A DNA stretch of 64,000 bases, from positions 62,001 to 126,000 of the forward strand of contig NZ_JAHDTF010000011.1 of NCBI RefSeq assembly GCF_018531465.1, read 5' to 3'. Below are positions 1-9,735 of the stretch, piece after piece (position 1 is the stretch's first letter; each line of letters begins with the position of its first letter). The translations under genes were made by a program, and so were the position numbers. The notes below the pieces were generated by a model. The model ran no database searches, was not told the origin of the DNA, and worked only from the letters and a program-made list of their open reading frames with translations. Source of the DNA: Sphaerisporangium fuscum (lineage in GTDB: Bacteria; Actinomycetota; Actinomycetes; Streptosporangiales; Streptosporangiaceae).

Positions 1-101
1 ACGACGAGGGGCCTTCGGGCGGCGAGGGCCCACCGGGCCGCGACGACGCCCGGGGCGCCGGGAGCCGAGAGAGCGAAGAGGCAGCGAGCGATGACTCCTG
101 A
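1..101 (+). CDS. C-terminal tail of the gene upstream of scpB, probably scpA (partial)
   Basis: The third frame is open from the window edge to a TGA at 99-101. It reads as an acidic, Gly/Ser/Glu-rich tail ending EEAASDDS, with G or C at most third positions. It would overlap the scpB start by 11 bases. ScpA, the kleisin partner of ScpB in the SMC condensin complex, is almost always encoded just upstream of scpB in Actinobacteria, which is the only reason for the name. No conserved ScpA residue lies in this short piece. A second frame ending at 92-94 is also open but gives an Arg-rich sequence. Confidence 0.45.
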   Translation, partial: DEGPSGGEGPPGRDDARGAGSRESEEAASDDS

Positions 102-756
102 GGAGACGGCCGAACCCGTCCAGGTGCCCGCGACGTCCGGGCCCGTACAGCCGGGCGAGCCCGGCGAGCATTCTGAGGCCGGGCCGGTCGATCCCTTCGG
201 ATCCGGTGAGTCGGCGGAGCCGAGCCTGCGGGCGGCTCTGGAGGCCATCCTGCTCGTGGTCGACGAGCCGGTCGCCGAGGTCACGCTGGCACAGGTGCTC
301 GAGCGTCCCTCGCGCGAGGTCGCCGAGGCGCTGCGCGCGCTCTCGGCGGAATACACCGCGGCCGGACGCGGTTTCGATCTGCGAGAGGTCGCGGGCGGCT
401 GGCGCTTCTACACGCGGGCCGAGTGCGCTCCGCTGGTGGAGCGTTTCGTCCGCGACGGGCAACAGACCCGGCTGACGCAGGCCGCTCTGGAGACCCTCGC
501 GGTCGTGGCCTACCGCCAGCCGGTGAGCCGGGCCAAGATCGCGGCGATCCGGGGCGTCAACAGCGACGGCGTCATGCGCACGCTCGCGGCGCGCGGGCTG
601 GTCGAGGAGGCCGGCACCGATCCCGAGAGCCAGGCGGTGCTCTACCGCACGAGTTCGTACTTCCTGGAGAGACTGGGGCTGCGGAGCCTCGACGAGCTGC
701 CTCCGCTCGCGCCCTTCCTCCCCGACGTGGAAACCCTAGAGGAGCAATCGAAGTGA
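91..756 (+). CDS. scpB: Segregation and condensation protein B (ScpB)
   Basis: This 221-residue protein is the winged-helix subunit of the SMC-ScpA-ScpB condensin that compacts and segregates the chromosome. Residues 1-45 are an acidic, Pro/Gly-rich extension common in actinomycetes. The conserved part starts near 'LRAALEAILLVVDEPV' and carries two winged-helix units. The second contains 'TQAALETLAVVAYRQPVSRAKI' and 'IRGVNSDGVMRTLAARGLVEE', the ScpB signature. The ATG at 91 gives the family's usual length plus this tail. The stop overlaps the next gene's GTG start by four bases (GTGA), so the two are translationally coupled. Confidence 0.95.
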   Translation: MTPEETAEPVQVPATSGPVQPGEPGEHSEAGPVDPFGSGESAEPSLRAALEAILLVVDEPVAEVTLAQVLERPSREVAEALRALSAEYTAAGRGFDLREVAGGWRFYTRAECAPLVERFVRDGQQTRLTQAALETLAVVAYRQPVSRAKIAAIRGVNSDGVMRTLAARGLVEEAGTDPESQAVLYRTSSYFLERLGLRSLDELPPLAPFLPDVETLEEQSK

Positions 757-2849
757 ACAACAGGCGTGGTACCCCGTCCGGTGATGGACGCGGTCGAGGA
801 CGCGGCGGCGCCCCGAGCGGTGGCTCGGGCTCCCGAGGCGGCGGCGGCTTCCGGGCCGGTTCCGGTGGTCTCCGGGGCGGAGGCCGCCCGCGGGGAGGCG
901 CCACCGGCGGCTCCCGCGGCGGTTTCCGCGGTGGGAGCGACCGCCGCGACGCCTACCGCTCCGAGGGACGTGGCGACGCGTTCCGTCCGGAGGGCCGCGG
1001 CGAGGGCTCGCGGTCCACGAGCCGCGGCGAAGGCTTCCGGTCCGAGGGCCGCGGCTCCCGTCCGGAGGGCCGCAGGGACGGCTTCCGTCCCGAGAGCCGC
1101 AGGGACGGCTCCCGGTCCGAGGGGCGCAGGGACGGCTTCCGGTCCGAGGGCAGGGGGGCCGACTTCCGCGCCGAGCGGCGCGGGGGCGGGCGCCGGCCGG
1201 AGGGCCGGGGTGACGACCGCGACTTCCGCTCGGGCGGCGAGTCCCGTCCCGGCGGCGGATATCGCGACTCCCGGCCCTCGCCGGGGGGCTCCAAGGGCCG
1301 CTACGGTCGGTCCGGCGACACCGGGCGCGACGACTCCCGCCGGGCATCCTTCCGCGACGACCGCCGCGGGTCGTTCCGCGAGGAGCGCGGCGGAGCGTAC
1401 GGCGGCGACCGCCGGGAATCCGGCCGCGACGACGCCTTCGGCGGCGAGCGTCGCCGCTCCTTCGGCGAGGACCGCGGAGCCGCGTTCGGCGGCGACCGCC
1501 GTGGTTCGTCCCGTGAGGAGCGCGGAGCGGCGTTCGGTGGCGACCGCCGTGGTTCGTACGGTGGCGGCGACAGGGGCTTCTCCGGCGCGGGCCGGGGCGG
1601 CGACGACCGGCGCGGCGCCTTCCGTGAAGAGCGGTCCGGCTTCCGTGAGGAGCGCGGCGGGTCGCGGGCCCGGTACGGCCGGGACGACACCGGGCGCGAC
1701 CGTCCCGTAGGCGGCGAGACCCGCTTCCGCGACGACGCGAGGAGCGCGGGCCGTGGCTACGGGCGCGGCGAGGCGGGGAACGCCGGGCGCGGCTACGGGC
1801 GCGATGAGGCGGGGAGCGCCGGGCGCGGCGACGCGCGGGGCGCGGGCCGTGGCCACGGGCGTGGCGACCGGCGTGACGAGGTGCAGACCATCGGGCGCGT
1901 CGCAGGCGGCTCCCGGGGCCGGTACGGCCGCTCCGAGGGCGGTCGCGGCCGCGCCGGTTCCGCGGAGGGTTCTTCGTCCCGCGGCGGCATCTCGGCCGGC
2001 CGGAGCGGACGTCCCACCGCGCGGCCCGAGCGGGGAGGGGCGTTCAAGACCTCCCGCCAGCCGCTGCGCGACCCCGACTTCTACCCTGCCGACTACGCCG
2101 ACGAGCGCGACACCACCGAGGTCCCCGGCGGTACCCGGCTGCAGAAGGTGCTCGCAGCGGCCGGAGTGGCGGCCCGCCGCACCTGCGAGGAGATGATCGG
2201 GCAGGGCCGGGTCACCGTCGACGGGCAGGTCGTCCGCAGGTTCGGTGCCCGCGTCGACCCCGCCAAGCAGGTGATCCACGTCGACGGCAAGCGCATCCCG
2301 ACCGCGCCCGATCTGGTCTACTTCGCGATCAACAAGCCGATCGGCGTCGTCAGCACCATGTCCGACCCCGAGGGCCGGCCGTCGCTGTTCGACTACGTCG
2401 CCGACCGCACCGAGCGGCTGTTCCACGTGGGGCGTCTCGACACCGAGACCGAGGGCCTGATCATCCTCACCAACGACGGGGAACTGGCCCACCGGCTGAC
2501 CCACCCGAGCTTCGGCGTGCAGAAGAAGTACTGGGCCAAGGTCCCCGGACCGATCCCGCGCGACCTCGGCCGCCGTCTGAAGAAGGGCATCGAGCTCGAG
2601 GACGGCCTCGTCAAGGCCGACGAGTTCACGGTCGTCCAGGAGCACGGCCAGCAGGCGCTGGTCGAGGTCGTGCTCCACGAGGGCCGTAAGCACGTCGTCC
2701 GGCGCATGCTGGAGCAGGAGGGCCACCCGGTGATCGACCTCGCCCGCATCGAGTTCGGGCCGGTCAAGCTGGGCAGGCTCAAGCCGGGCACCGTCCGGGC
2801 GCTCACCCTCAAAGAGGTCGGCGACCTTTACGCCACCGTGGGAATGTAA
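753..2849 (+). CDS. rluB: 23S rRNA pseudouridine synthase, RluB type, with a giant RG-rich N-terminal extension
   Basis: The GTG at 753 overlaps the scpB stop and has GAGGAG about 8 bases upstream, so it is preferred over the longer open frame. The protein has about 698 residues. Only the last ~240 are the usual enzyme: an S4 RNA-binding domain (from about 462, 'TRLQKVLAAAGVAARRTCEE') and an RsuA/RluB catalytic domain with 'GRLDTETEGL', whose Asp near 563 is the catalytic nucleophile. 'GRKHVVRRML' is the conserved C-terminal motif. The first ~430 residues are low-complexity Arg/Gly/Asp/Ser with repeats such as 'GDRRGS', 'REERGAAFGGDRRGS' and 'RGYGRGEAG'. Actinomycete RluB proteins often carry a basic tail, but this one is unusually long. 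It probably binds RNA or acts as a disordered condensate-forming region (inference). Confidence 0.9.
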   Translation: MNNRRGTPSGDGRGRGRGGAPSGGSGSRGGGGFRAGSGGLRGGGRPRGGATGGSRGGFRGGSDRRDAYRSEGRGDAFRPEGRGEGSRSTSRGEGFRSEGRGSRPEGRRDGFRPESRRDGSRSEGRRDGFRSEGRGADFRAERRGGGRRPEGRGDDRDFRSGGESRPGGGYRDSRPSPGGSKGRYGRSGDTGRDDSRRASFRDDRRGSFREERGGAYGGDRRESGRDDAFGGERRRSFGEDRGAAFGGDRRGSSREERGAAFGGDRRGSYGGGDRGFSGAGRGGDDRRGAFREERSGFREERGGSRARYGRDDTGRDRPVGGETRFRDDARSAGRGYGRGEAGNAGRGYGRDEAGSAGRGDARGAGRGHGRGDRRDEVQTIGRVAGGSRGRYGRSEGGRGRAGSAEGSSSRGGISAGRSGRPTARPERGGAFKTSRQPLRDPDFYPADYADERDTTEVPGGTRLQKVLAAAGVAARRTCEEMIGQGRVTVDGQVVRRFGARVDPAKQVIHVDGKRIPTAPDLVYFAINKPIGVVSTMSDPEGRPSLFDYVADRTERLFHVGRLDTETEGLIILTNDGELAHRLTHPSFGVQKKYWAKVPGPIPRDLGRRLKKGIELEDGLVKADEFTVVQEHGQQALVEVVLHEGRKHVVRRMLEQEGHPVIDLARIEFGPVKLGRLKPGTVRALTLKEVGDLYATVGM

Positions 2850-3522
2850 CCTGTCCGGATACGGACATATAGCGGGTCCGTCCGGGCGAATCCGTCCGGA
2901 CGGCTCGCACACCGCGCGGCTCCGCCCGGCAACCCGGTCGAGCGTCGCGCTGTACGGGAACCGGCGTGAACCGTCCGGTTGGGTGCGAAAATCGAATCGA
3001 TCCGGCGCGGTCGCCACGAAATCCAGTGATCGACCCTTCGCCGACCGTCAGGACCGGGTCCGTGCGGGCTGACACGTGAGAGGTGGCGGTCCTCCTGGGC
3101 CGGCGGCGGGCACTTCCTCCTGGCAGGGGGCGAAGATCGCCCCCTCCGCCCGGCGCGTTCGATCCGGTACGGACACGGGTGCGGCGCCGGGCCGAGGCGC
3201 CTGGACCGCTGGACCGCGCCGCCGCGGACAGCGGGGCCGGGCAGTGGTGCTCGTGCCGTGCATGCAGGGACAGCGGGATCGGGCAGGGATGCTCGGTTTC
3301 GTGCATATGGACAGCGGGATCGGGCGGGGACGCTCGGTGTCGTGCATATGGACGGCGGTGCCGGGCGGGGACGCTCGGGGCCGGGTGGGTGCGGTGCCGG
3401 GTGGGAGTGCCCGGTGCCGGATGGATATCGATATCGGATACGCCGGGCAGGCTGGTCCGGTGGAGGCGGGGACGTGCCGCGGACGGCGGGCGCGCTCGCC
3501 GGCGATTGGTGAAGGGGACGAC
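2850..3522. other. Long intergenic region with tandem repeats
   Basis: There are 673 bases between rluB and aroH with no convincing gene. Open frames on both strands lack any recognisable protein or ribosome binding site. It contains a short inverted repeat just after the rluB stop (GTCCG at 2853, CGGAC at 2862), about three imperfect copies of a ~42-base unit (3258-3380), and the perfect 12-base palindrome GATATCGATATC at 3424-3435. The aroH promoter presumably lies in the last 100 bases, but I could not assign -35 and -10 elements with confidence. Confidence 0.6.
3258..3380. repeat. Imperfect tandem repeat, about 42 bases, three copies
   Basis: Copies begin GTGCAT at 3258, 3301 and 3342, so unit lengths are 43 and 41, with a third partial copy. 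Each continues with a GGACAGCGGGATCGGGC-like block and ends with a GACGCTCGG-like block. The second and third copies share the longer opening GTGCATATGGAC. Each repeat contains an ATG in a purine-rich setting, but the reading frames across units do not make a recognisable protein. Confidence 0.65.
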
Positions 3523-3882
3523 ATGGTGCGGGCGATCCGAGGCGCCATCCAGATCGACGCCGACGATCGGGAGGCGATCCTGTCCGGGGTGACCGAACTG
3601 GTCAGCGAGGTCATGGAACGCAACCGGCTGACCACCGACGACGTCATCAGCGTGATCTTCACGTCGACGCCCGATCTCACCGCGGAGTTCCCGGCCCTCG
3701 CGGCCCGCAAGCTCGGCTTCCACGACGTGCCGCTCATCTGCGCCAGCGAGATCGACGTGCCCGGCGCGCTGCCGCGCGTGGTGCGCCTGATGGCCCACGT
3801 CGAGACCGACCGGCCCCGTCAGGAGATCCAGCACGTCTACCTGCGTGGCGCGGCCGCCCTGAGAGTGGACATCGCCCAGTGA
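3523..3882 (+). CDS. aroH: Chorismate mutase, AroH class
   Basis: Converts chorismate to prephenate at the entry to tyrosine and phenylalanine synthesis, in the cytoplasm. The 119-residue product is the normal size for the monofunctional trimeric AroH fold. It begins 'VRAIRGAIQIDADDREAI', which supplies the conserved active-site Arg, and ends with the family motif 'QHVYLRGAAALRVD'. The ATG at 3523 follows the purine-rich GAAGGGGACG. A longer upstream frame exists but encodes repeat-derived sequence and should be ignored. The stop overlaps the GTG of tyrA (GTGA), so mutase and prephenate dehydrogenase are made together, consistent with consecutive pathway steps. Confidence 0.93.
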   Translation: MVRAIRGAIQIDADDREAILSGVTELVSEVMERNRLTTDDVISVIFTSTPDLTAEFPALAARKLGFHDVPLICASEIDVPGALPRVVRLMAHVETDRPRQEIQHVYLRGAAALRVDIAQ

Positions 3883-4973
3883 GCACCCCGTCCCCGAGCA
3901 TCGCCAGCGTCCTGGTCGTCGGCACCGGCCTGATCGGCACGTCGGTCGGGCTGGCCCTGCGCGAGCGCGGCCTGACCGTCAAGCTCGCCGACCAGGACGC
4001 CGGGGCCGTGCGGGTGGCGTGCGAGCTGGGCGCGGGCGAGGAGTGGCGGCCCGGTGAAGGGCGCGTCGACCTGGCGGTGATCGCCGTGCCGCCGCAGTTC
4101 GTGGCCGAGTGGCTGCTCGACCTCCAGAAGACCGAGGCCGCCCGCTTCTACACCGACGTGGCCAGCGTGAAGGCCCTGCCCATCGCGCAGGCCGTCCAGC
4201 TCGGCTGCGACATGACCAGCTACGTGGCCGGCCATCCGCTGGCGGGACGGGAGCGCTCGGGGCCGGCGGCGGCGCGGGCCGACCTGTTCCTCGGCCGCCC
4301 CTGGGCGTACTGCCCGGGTCCCGACGCCGCGCCCGAGGCCGTCCGGGCGGTGCTGTCCCTGATCGAGCTGTGCGGGGGCAACGCCGTCCAGGTGGATCCC
4401 TCCGGGCACGACGAGGCCGTGGCCCTGGTGTCGCACGCCCCGCACGTGGCGGCCGCCGCCGTGGCGGCCCGCCTGGCCGACGCCTCCGACACCGCGCTCG
4501 GCCTCTCGGGGCCCGGTGTGCGCGACGTGACCCGCGTGGCCGGGGGCGACCCCGACCTGTGGACGGTCATCCTCTCGGGCAACGCCCGGGCCGTGGCGAA
4601 CATCCTGGAGTCGGTGGCCGCCGACCTGGCGGAGGCGGCGGCGGCGCTGCGGGCGGTGTCCGTCGAGGACGGCACGGCGATCGGCCGGGTCACCGAGCTG
4701 CTCAGGCGCGGCAACGCCGGTCAGAGCCGCATCCCGGGCAAGCACGGCGGCCCCCCGCGGGCGTACGCCGTGGTCCAGGTCCTGGTCGGCGACCGTCCCG
4801 GCGAGCTGGCGCGCCTGTTCCAGGTCGCCAAGGACGCCGGGGTCAACATCGAGGACGTCCGCCTGGAGCACGCCCCCGGGCTGCCCCTGGGCGCCGCGGA
4901 TCTGTCCGTCCAGCCGGAGGCGGCCGAGGTTCTCGCCGAGGCCCTTCGGGCGCACGGATGGCACGTCCCCTGA
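3879..4973 (+). CDS. tyrA: Prephenate dehydrogenase with C-terminal ACT domain
   Basis: NAD-dependent oxidative decarboxylation of prephenate to 4-hydroxyphenylpyruvate in tyrosine synthesis. The 364-residue protein opens with a Rossmann motif 'VVGTGLIGTSVGLAL'. It carries 'VASVKALPI' and the substrate-loop 'GHPLAGRERSG', both typical of TyrA. From about residue 295 there is an ACT domain ('QVLVGDRPGELARLFQVAKDAGVNIEDVRLEH' region), the usual site of tyrosine feedback inhibition. The GTG start overlaps the aroH stop. A gap of about 80 bases separates it from cmk. Confidence 0.95.
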   Translation: MSTPSPSIASVLVVGTGLIGTSVGLALRERGLTVKLADQDAGAVRVACELGAGEEWRPGEGRVDLAVIAVPPQFVAEWLLDLQKTEAARFYTDVASVKALPIAQAVQLGCDMTSYVAGHPLAGRERSGPAAARADLFLGRPWAYCPGPDAAPEAVRAVLSLIELCGGNAVQVDPSGHDEAVALVSHAPHVAAAAVAARLADASDTALGLSGPGVRDVTRVAGGDPDLWTVILSGNARAVANILESVAADLAEAAAALRAVSVEDGTAIGRVTELLRRGNAGQSRIPGKHGGPPRAYAVVQVLVGDRPGELARLFQVAKDAGVNIEDVRLEHAPGLPLGAADLSVQPEAAEVLAEALRAHGWHVP

Positions 4974-5054
4974 AGGGCCTCCGATGCCCGGATGGCGGAC
5001 GATTCCCGGTACCCTCTTTGCGGACAACTCAATCGGGACGCAGAGGGAGATGCC

Positions 5055-5711
5055 GTGACCGCACTGGTCGTCGCCATGGACGGCCCTTCGGGGTCGGGCA
5101 AGTCGAGTGCGTCGCGCGGAGTGGCGCGAGCGCTCGGGCTGCGCTATCTCGACACCGGGGCGATGTACCGCGCGATGACCTGGTGGATGCTCGAACACGG
5201 TGTCGACATCACCGACCCGGCCGCGATCGCCGATCGCGCCGCCGAGCCGGAGCTGGTCATCGCCGTCGACCCTGACGCCCCGGGCATCACGGTCGACGGG
5301 GTCGACGTCTCGGCGCCGATCCGCACCCAGGAGGTCACCTCGGTGGTGTCCGCGGTGAGCGCCGTCCCGGAGGTCCGCGCGAGGCTGGTCGCCCAGCAGC
5401 GCGACATCATCGGCGAGGGTGACATCGTCGTCGAGGGCCGCGACATCGGCACCGTGGTCGCGCCCGGCGCCCCGGTGAAGATCTACCTCACCGCGAGCCC
5501 CGAGGCCCGCGCCCGGCGCCGCACCGCCGAGCTCACCGGCACGACGGTGGAGACCCAGCAGGCCGACATGGCCCGGCGCGACGCCCTCGACTCGACCCGT
5601 AAGGCCGACCCGCTGGTCATGGCGGCCGACGCGGTCGAACTGGACACCACGGAGCTCAACCTCGAAGAGGTCATCTCCGAGGTGCTGAGACTTGTGAAAG
5701 AGCGCACCTGA
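5055..5711 (+). CDS. cmk: Cytidylate kinase
   Basis: Phosphorylates CMP and dCMP with ATP. The protein starts 'VTALVVAMDGPSGSGKSS', giving the P-loop GPSGSGKSS near residue 10, followed by 'YLDTGAMYRAMTWW', the CMP-binding motif, and 'VEGRDIGTVVAPGA'. At 218 residues it matches the usual length. The GTG at 5055 is chosen because GAGGGAG lies just upstream and the P-loop then has its normal distance from the N-terminus. An in-frame ATG at 4992 would add 21 poorly conserved residues. der follows closely, as in many actinomycetes. Confidence 0.94.
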   Translation: MTALVVAMDGPSGSGKSSASRGVARALGLRYLDTGAMYRAMTWWMLEHGVDITDPAAIADRAAEPELVIAVDPDAPGITVDGVDVSAPIRTQEVTSVVSAVSAVPEVRARLVAQQRDIIGEGDIVVEGRDIGTVVAPGAPVKIYLTASPEARARRRTAELTGTTVETQQADMARRDALDSTRKADPLVMAADAVELDTTELNLEEVISEVLRLVKERT

Positions 5712-5774
5712 CCCGTGCGCCGGCTGCGGCCGAGCCGCGGGCGAAGGGTGGGCATCAATGGAAACGGACGTGAC

Positions 5775-7199
5775 GTGACGGGGGAGTACGGCGACGAGGA
5801 CGGCTGGATCGCGGCCGACCTCGCTGAATTCGAAGACGACGGCGCCTCGACGGAGGTGGAGCCGGACTCCGGCCCGCTTCCCGTGGTCGCCGTCGTGGGG
5901 CGGCCCAACGTGGGCAAGTCCACGCTGGTCAACCGCATCATCGGCCGCCGCGAGGCGGTCGTGGAGGATGTGCCCGGCGTCACGCGCGACCGCGTGACCT
6001 ACGAAGGCAACTGGCGGGGCCGCCGGTTCACCCTCGTCGACACCGGCGGGTGGGACCCCGACGCCACGGGCATGGCGCTGCGCATCGCCGAGCAGGCCCA
6101 GGTGGCGGTCGAGCTGGCCGACGTGATCCTCTTCGTGGTCGACGCGACCGTCGGCGTGACCGACGCCGACGAGGCCGTGGCCGGGGTGCTGCGGCGCTCG
6201 GGCAAGCCGGTCGTGCTGGCCGCCAACAAGGTCGACGACCAGCGCATGGAGCTGGAGGCCACCGCGCTGTGGTCGCTCGGCATCGGCGAGCCGCACCCGG
6301 TGTCCGCGCTGCACGGCCGTTCGAGCGGCGACCTGCTCGACGTCGTGCTGGAGGGGCTGCCCGAGGCCCCGCCGCAGCGTTTCGGCGCCGAGCGCGGCCC
6401 ACGCCGCGTGGCCCTGGTCGGCAAGCCCAACGTCGGCAAGTCGTCCCTGCTGAACAAGCTGGCGGGCGAGGAGCGGGTGCTGGTCGACCCGATGGCGGGC
6501 ACCACCCGTGACCCGGTCGACGAGCTCGTCGAGCTGGGCGGCAGGACCTGGCGTTTCGTCGACACCGCGGGTATCCGGCGCCGTGAGCGTGAGCTGCAGG
6601 GCGCCGACTTCTACGCCGGCATGCGCACCAAGGCCGCCCTCGAGCGTTCCGAGGTCGCCGTCGTGCTGATCGACGCCTCGGAGGTGCTCACCGAGCAGGA
6701 CCTCCGCATCATCAGCATGGTGATCGAGTCGGGCCGCAGCATGGTGGTGGCGTTCAACAAGTGGGACCTCGTCGACGAGGACCGCCGCTACTACCTCGAG
6801 AAGGAGATCGACCGGCAGCTGGTCCGCGTCCCGTGGGCCCTGCGGGTCAACATCTCCGCCAAGACCGGCCGGCACGTCGACCGGCTCGTCCCGGCGATCG
6901 AGCGGGCGCTGGCGTCGTGGAGCACCCGCGTGCCCACGGCCCGGCTGAACGCCTTCCTGTCGGAGCTGGTGGCGGCGACGCCCCCGCCCGTGCGGGGCGG
7001 CAAGCAGCCGAAGATCCTGTTCGCCACGCAGGCGTCGGTCGAGCCGCCGAAGTTCGTGCTGTTCACCTCGGGCTTCCTCGAGGAGACCTACCGCCGCTTC
7101 ATCGAGCGCCGCATCCGCGAGGAGTTCGGGTTCGCCGGCTCCCCGATCGAGGTGACGATGAAGATCCGCGAGAAGCGCGGCAACCCGAAGAAGAAGTGA
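5775..7199 (+). CDS. der: Ribosome biogenesis GTPase Der (EngA)
   Basis: Essential GTPase with tandem G domains that assists 50S subunit assembly. The first G1 motif 'GRPNVGKS' and 'DTGGW' lie in the N-terminal third. The second set, '[22 protein letters not shown]' (spread over 6418-6480) with 'DTAGIRRR' and 'NKWDLVDED', follows. The end is a KH-like domain closing with 'EKRGNPKKK', the typical Der tail. The start is uncertain: GTG codons at 5715, 5748 and 5775 are all in frame. I prefer 5775 because it gives '[11 protein letters not shown]', like related proteins, and has a purine-rich GGAAACGGA just upstream. It sits a few dozen bases after cmk and is probably cotranscribed. Confidence 0.94.
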   Translation: MTGEYGDEDGWIAADLAEFEDDGASTEVEPDSGPLPVVAVVGRPNVGKSTLVNRIIGRREAVVEDVPGVTRDRVTYEGNWRGRRFTLVDTGGWDPDATGMALRIAEQAQVAVELADVILFVVDATVGVTDADEAVAGVLRRSGKPVVLAANKVDDQRMELEATALWSLGIGEPHPVSALHGRSSGDLLDVVLEGLPEAPPQRFGAERGPRRVALVGKPNVGKSSLLNKLAGEERVLVDPMAGTTRDPVDELVELGGRTWRFVDTAGIRRRERELQGADFYAGMRTKAALERSEVAVVLIDASEVLTEQDLRIISMVIESGRSMVVAFNKWDLVDEDRRYYLEKEIDRQLVRVPWALRVNISAKTGRHVDRLVPAIERALASWSTRVPTARLNAFLSELVAATPPPVRGGKQPKILFATQASVEPPKFVLFTSGFLEETYRRFIERRIREEFGFAGSPIEVTMKIREKRGNPKKK

Positions 7200-7295
7200 T
7201 CTCCCGGCCGTAATTCGGTGGCGGAGCCGTCCCTCGGGCCCGTAACGTGCGGCTTCCGGGCCGCAGGGGTCCGTGGGAGAGGGGATGCGTCGCCG

Positions 7296-7793
7296 GTGAT
7301 CGGGGTGGAGATCTCGCGCCTGGAGCCTGACGACTGGAAGCTGTTCCGGGACGTCAGGCTCGCGGCCCTCGCGGACGCGCCCGGGGCGTTCGGGGCCACG
7401 CTCGAACAGGAGCTGGGGTACGACGAGGCGCGCTGGCGCGAGCGGCTGCGGCCGGAGAACGGCGTCAGGTTCGCGGCGGTGGCGGCCGGGAGGGCGGTCG
7501 GCCTGGCCGGCGCCTGGGTGACGGGTGACCGGAGCGGGGTCGCCGAGCTCGTCAGCATGTGGGTCGACCCGGCCGCGCGTGGCACCGGCACCGCAGCCCT
7601 CCTGGTGGAGCGGGTCGTGGGCTGGGCCGCCGCACAGGGGCACCGCGAGATACGGCTGTGGGTGGTCGACGGCAACGACCGCGCGGCGGGCCTGTACCGT
7701 CGCCTGGGCTTCTCGGCCACCGGGGAGACGCAGCCCTACCCCAACGCCGCAGGCGTGCTGGAGCACCTCATGGTGCGCCCCCTCCAGCCCTGA
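7296..7793 (+). CDS. GNAT-family N-acetyltransferase
   Basis: A 165-residue protein with the GNAT fold that would transfer an acetyl group from acetyl-CoA to an unknown amine. The acetyl-CoA loop appears as 'VDPAARGTGTAALLVERVVGWA' and the C-terminal strand-helix as 'LWVVDGNDRAAGLYRRLGFSATGETQPYPN', close to RimJ/RimL- and MshD-like single-domain enzymes. The GTG at 7296 follows GGGAGAGGGG. Longer frames starting upstream encode unlikely sequence. It lies about 100 bases behind der with a GC-rich hairpin after it, so it may be the last gene of that transcript or separate. Substrate unknown. Confidence 0.85.
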   Translation: MIGVEISRLEPDDWKLFRDVRLAALADAPGAFGATLEQELGYDEARWRERLRPENGVRFAAVAAGRAVGLAGAWVTGDRSGVAELVSMWVDPAARGTGTAALLVERVVGWAAAQGHREIRLWVVDGNDRAAGLYRRLGFSATGETQPYPNAAGVLEHLMVRPLQP

Positions 7794-7796
7794 CGA

Positions 7797-7833
7797 CCGG
7801 CCGCGGGCGGGGCACTGCCGCCCGGCGGGCCGG
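7797..7833. terminator. GC-rich hairpin after the acetyltransferase
   Basis: CCGGCC (7797-7802) and GGGCGG (7805-7810) can pair with CCGCCC and GGCCGG within 7818-7833, giving a stem interrupted by a small bulge around a seven-base loop. No T-tract follows, as is common for actinomycete terminators. It separates the der-side genes from the ABC-F leader. Confidence 0.45.
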
Positions 7834-7924
7834 TACGGGGCCGGCTTCTTCGTCGCCCGACCGGCTCGGTTCGAGGGGCTGGTATGGTAGGCGGAGCGTA
7901 GATCGCTAGTTAGGGAGACCAGAC

Positions 7925-7954
7925 GTGGCAGGTGACGACGACATCTCCGGGTGA
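7925..7954 (+). CDS. Leader peptide upstream of the ABC-F gene (9 codons)
   Basis: A short frame opens at GTG 7925 and reads V-A-G-D-D-D-I-S-G before TGA at 7952, with the purine-rich AGGGAGACC a few bases upstream. It is too short to be a functional enzyme. Its value is positional: it sits 135 bases before an ABC-F ribosome-protection gene, and its stop codon lies inside a stable hairpin (7946-7962). ABC-F resistance genes in several bacteria are induced by antibiotic stalling of ribosomes on such leader frames. That this one works in that way is inference. Confidence 0.5.
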   Translation: MAGDDDISG

Positions 7955-8066
7955 TACCCGGATGTGACCGGCCCGGCAGGCGTGCGAGATCGCCGCTGCC
8001 GCCCCGGCCGTGTGTCGTCGTACACGCATCCCTGTCCCCTTTTTCCGGGCGGCTGTGGCGCGCCCG
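7946..8066 (+). promoter_or_regulatory. Structured 5' leader of the ABC-F gene (candidate attenuator)
   Basis: Three inverted repeats lie in the untranslated leader. First, TCCGGGT (7946-7952) pairs with ACCCGGA (7956-7962) and sequesters the leader-peptide stop. Second, GGCC+CGGCAG (7970-7979) pairs with CTGCCG (7996-8001) and GGCC (8006-8009) with a four-base bulge. Third, CGGGCG (8046-8051) pairs with CGCCCG (8061-8066), preceded by a run of five T (8040-8044) and followed closely by the ribosome binding site of the ABC-F gene near 8077. The arrangement of leader frame plus mutually close hairpins resembles translation- or transcription-attenuation leaders. Exact pairing alternatives need folding. 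Confidence 0.5.
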
Positions 8067-8089
8067 TGTTCTCCTACGAGGTCTCTCGC

Positions 8090-9724
<1,635 letters not shown>

Positions 9725-9735
9725 CCCCCGGTGGG

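Noticed and set aside
423..752. Upstream extension of the rluB open frame into scpB
   Set aside because: It overlaps scpB in another frame. The GTG at 753 has a good ribosome binding site and overlaps the scpB stop.
2853..2866. GTCCG-GATA-CGGAC hairpin after rluB as a terminator
   Set aside because: The five-pair stem without a T-tract is not convincing. Mentioned only as part of the intergenic region.
642..3017. Minus-strand 791-residue open frame opposite rluB
   Set aside because: It is antisense to a conserved enzyme. Its composition is an Ala/Val/Arg shadow of the RG-rich region and it has no recognisable domain.
3258..3380. Tandem repeats considered as a CRISPR array
   Set aside because: Only three degenerate copies, no distinct spacers between conserved repeats and no cas genes nearby.
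3837..7766. Minus-strand 1309-residue open frame covering tyrA, cmk, der and GNAT genes
   Set aside because: It lies opposite four well-conserved genes. It is His/Arg/Asp-rich, the typical reverse shadow of GC-rich coding DNA.
7794..7924. Search for a tRNA or small RNA gene before the ABC-F leader
   Set aside because: No cloverleaf, anticodon arm or CCA end could be formed. Only a GC hairpin is visible.
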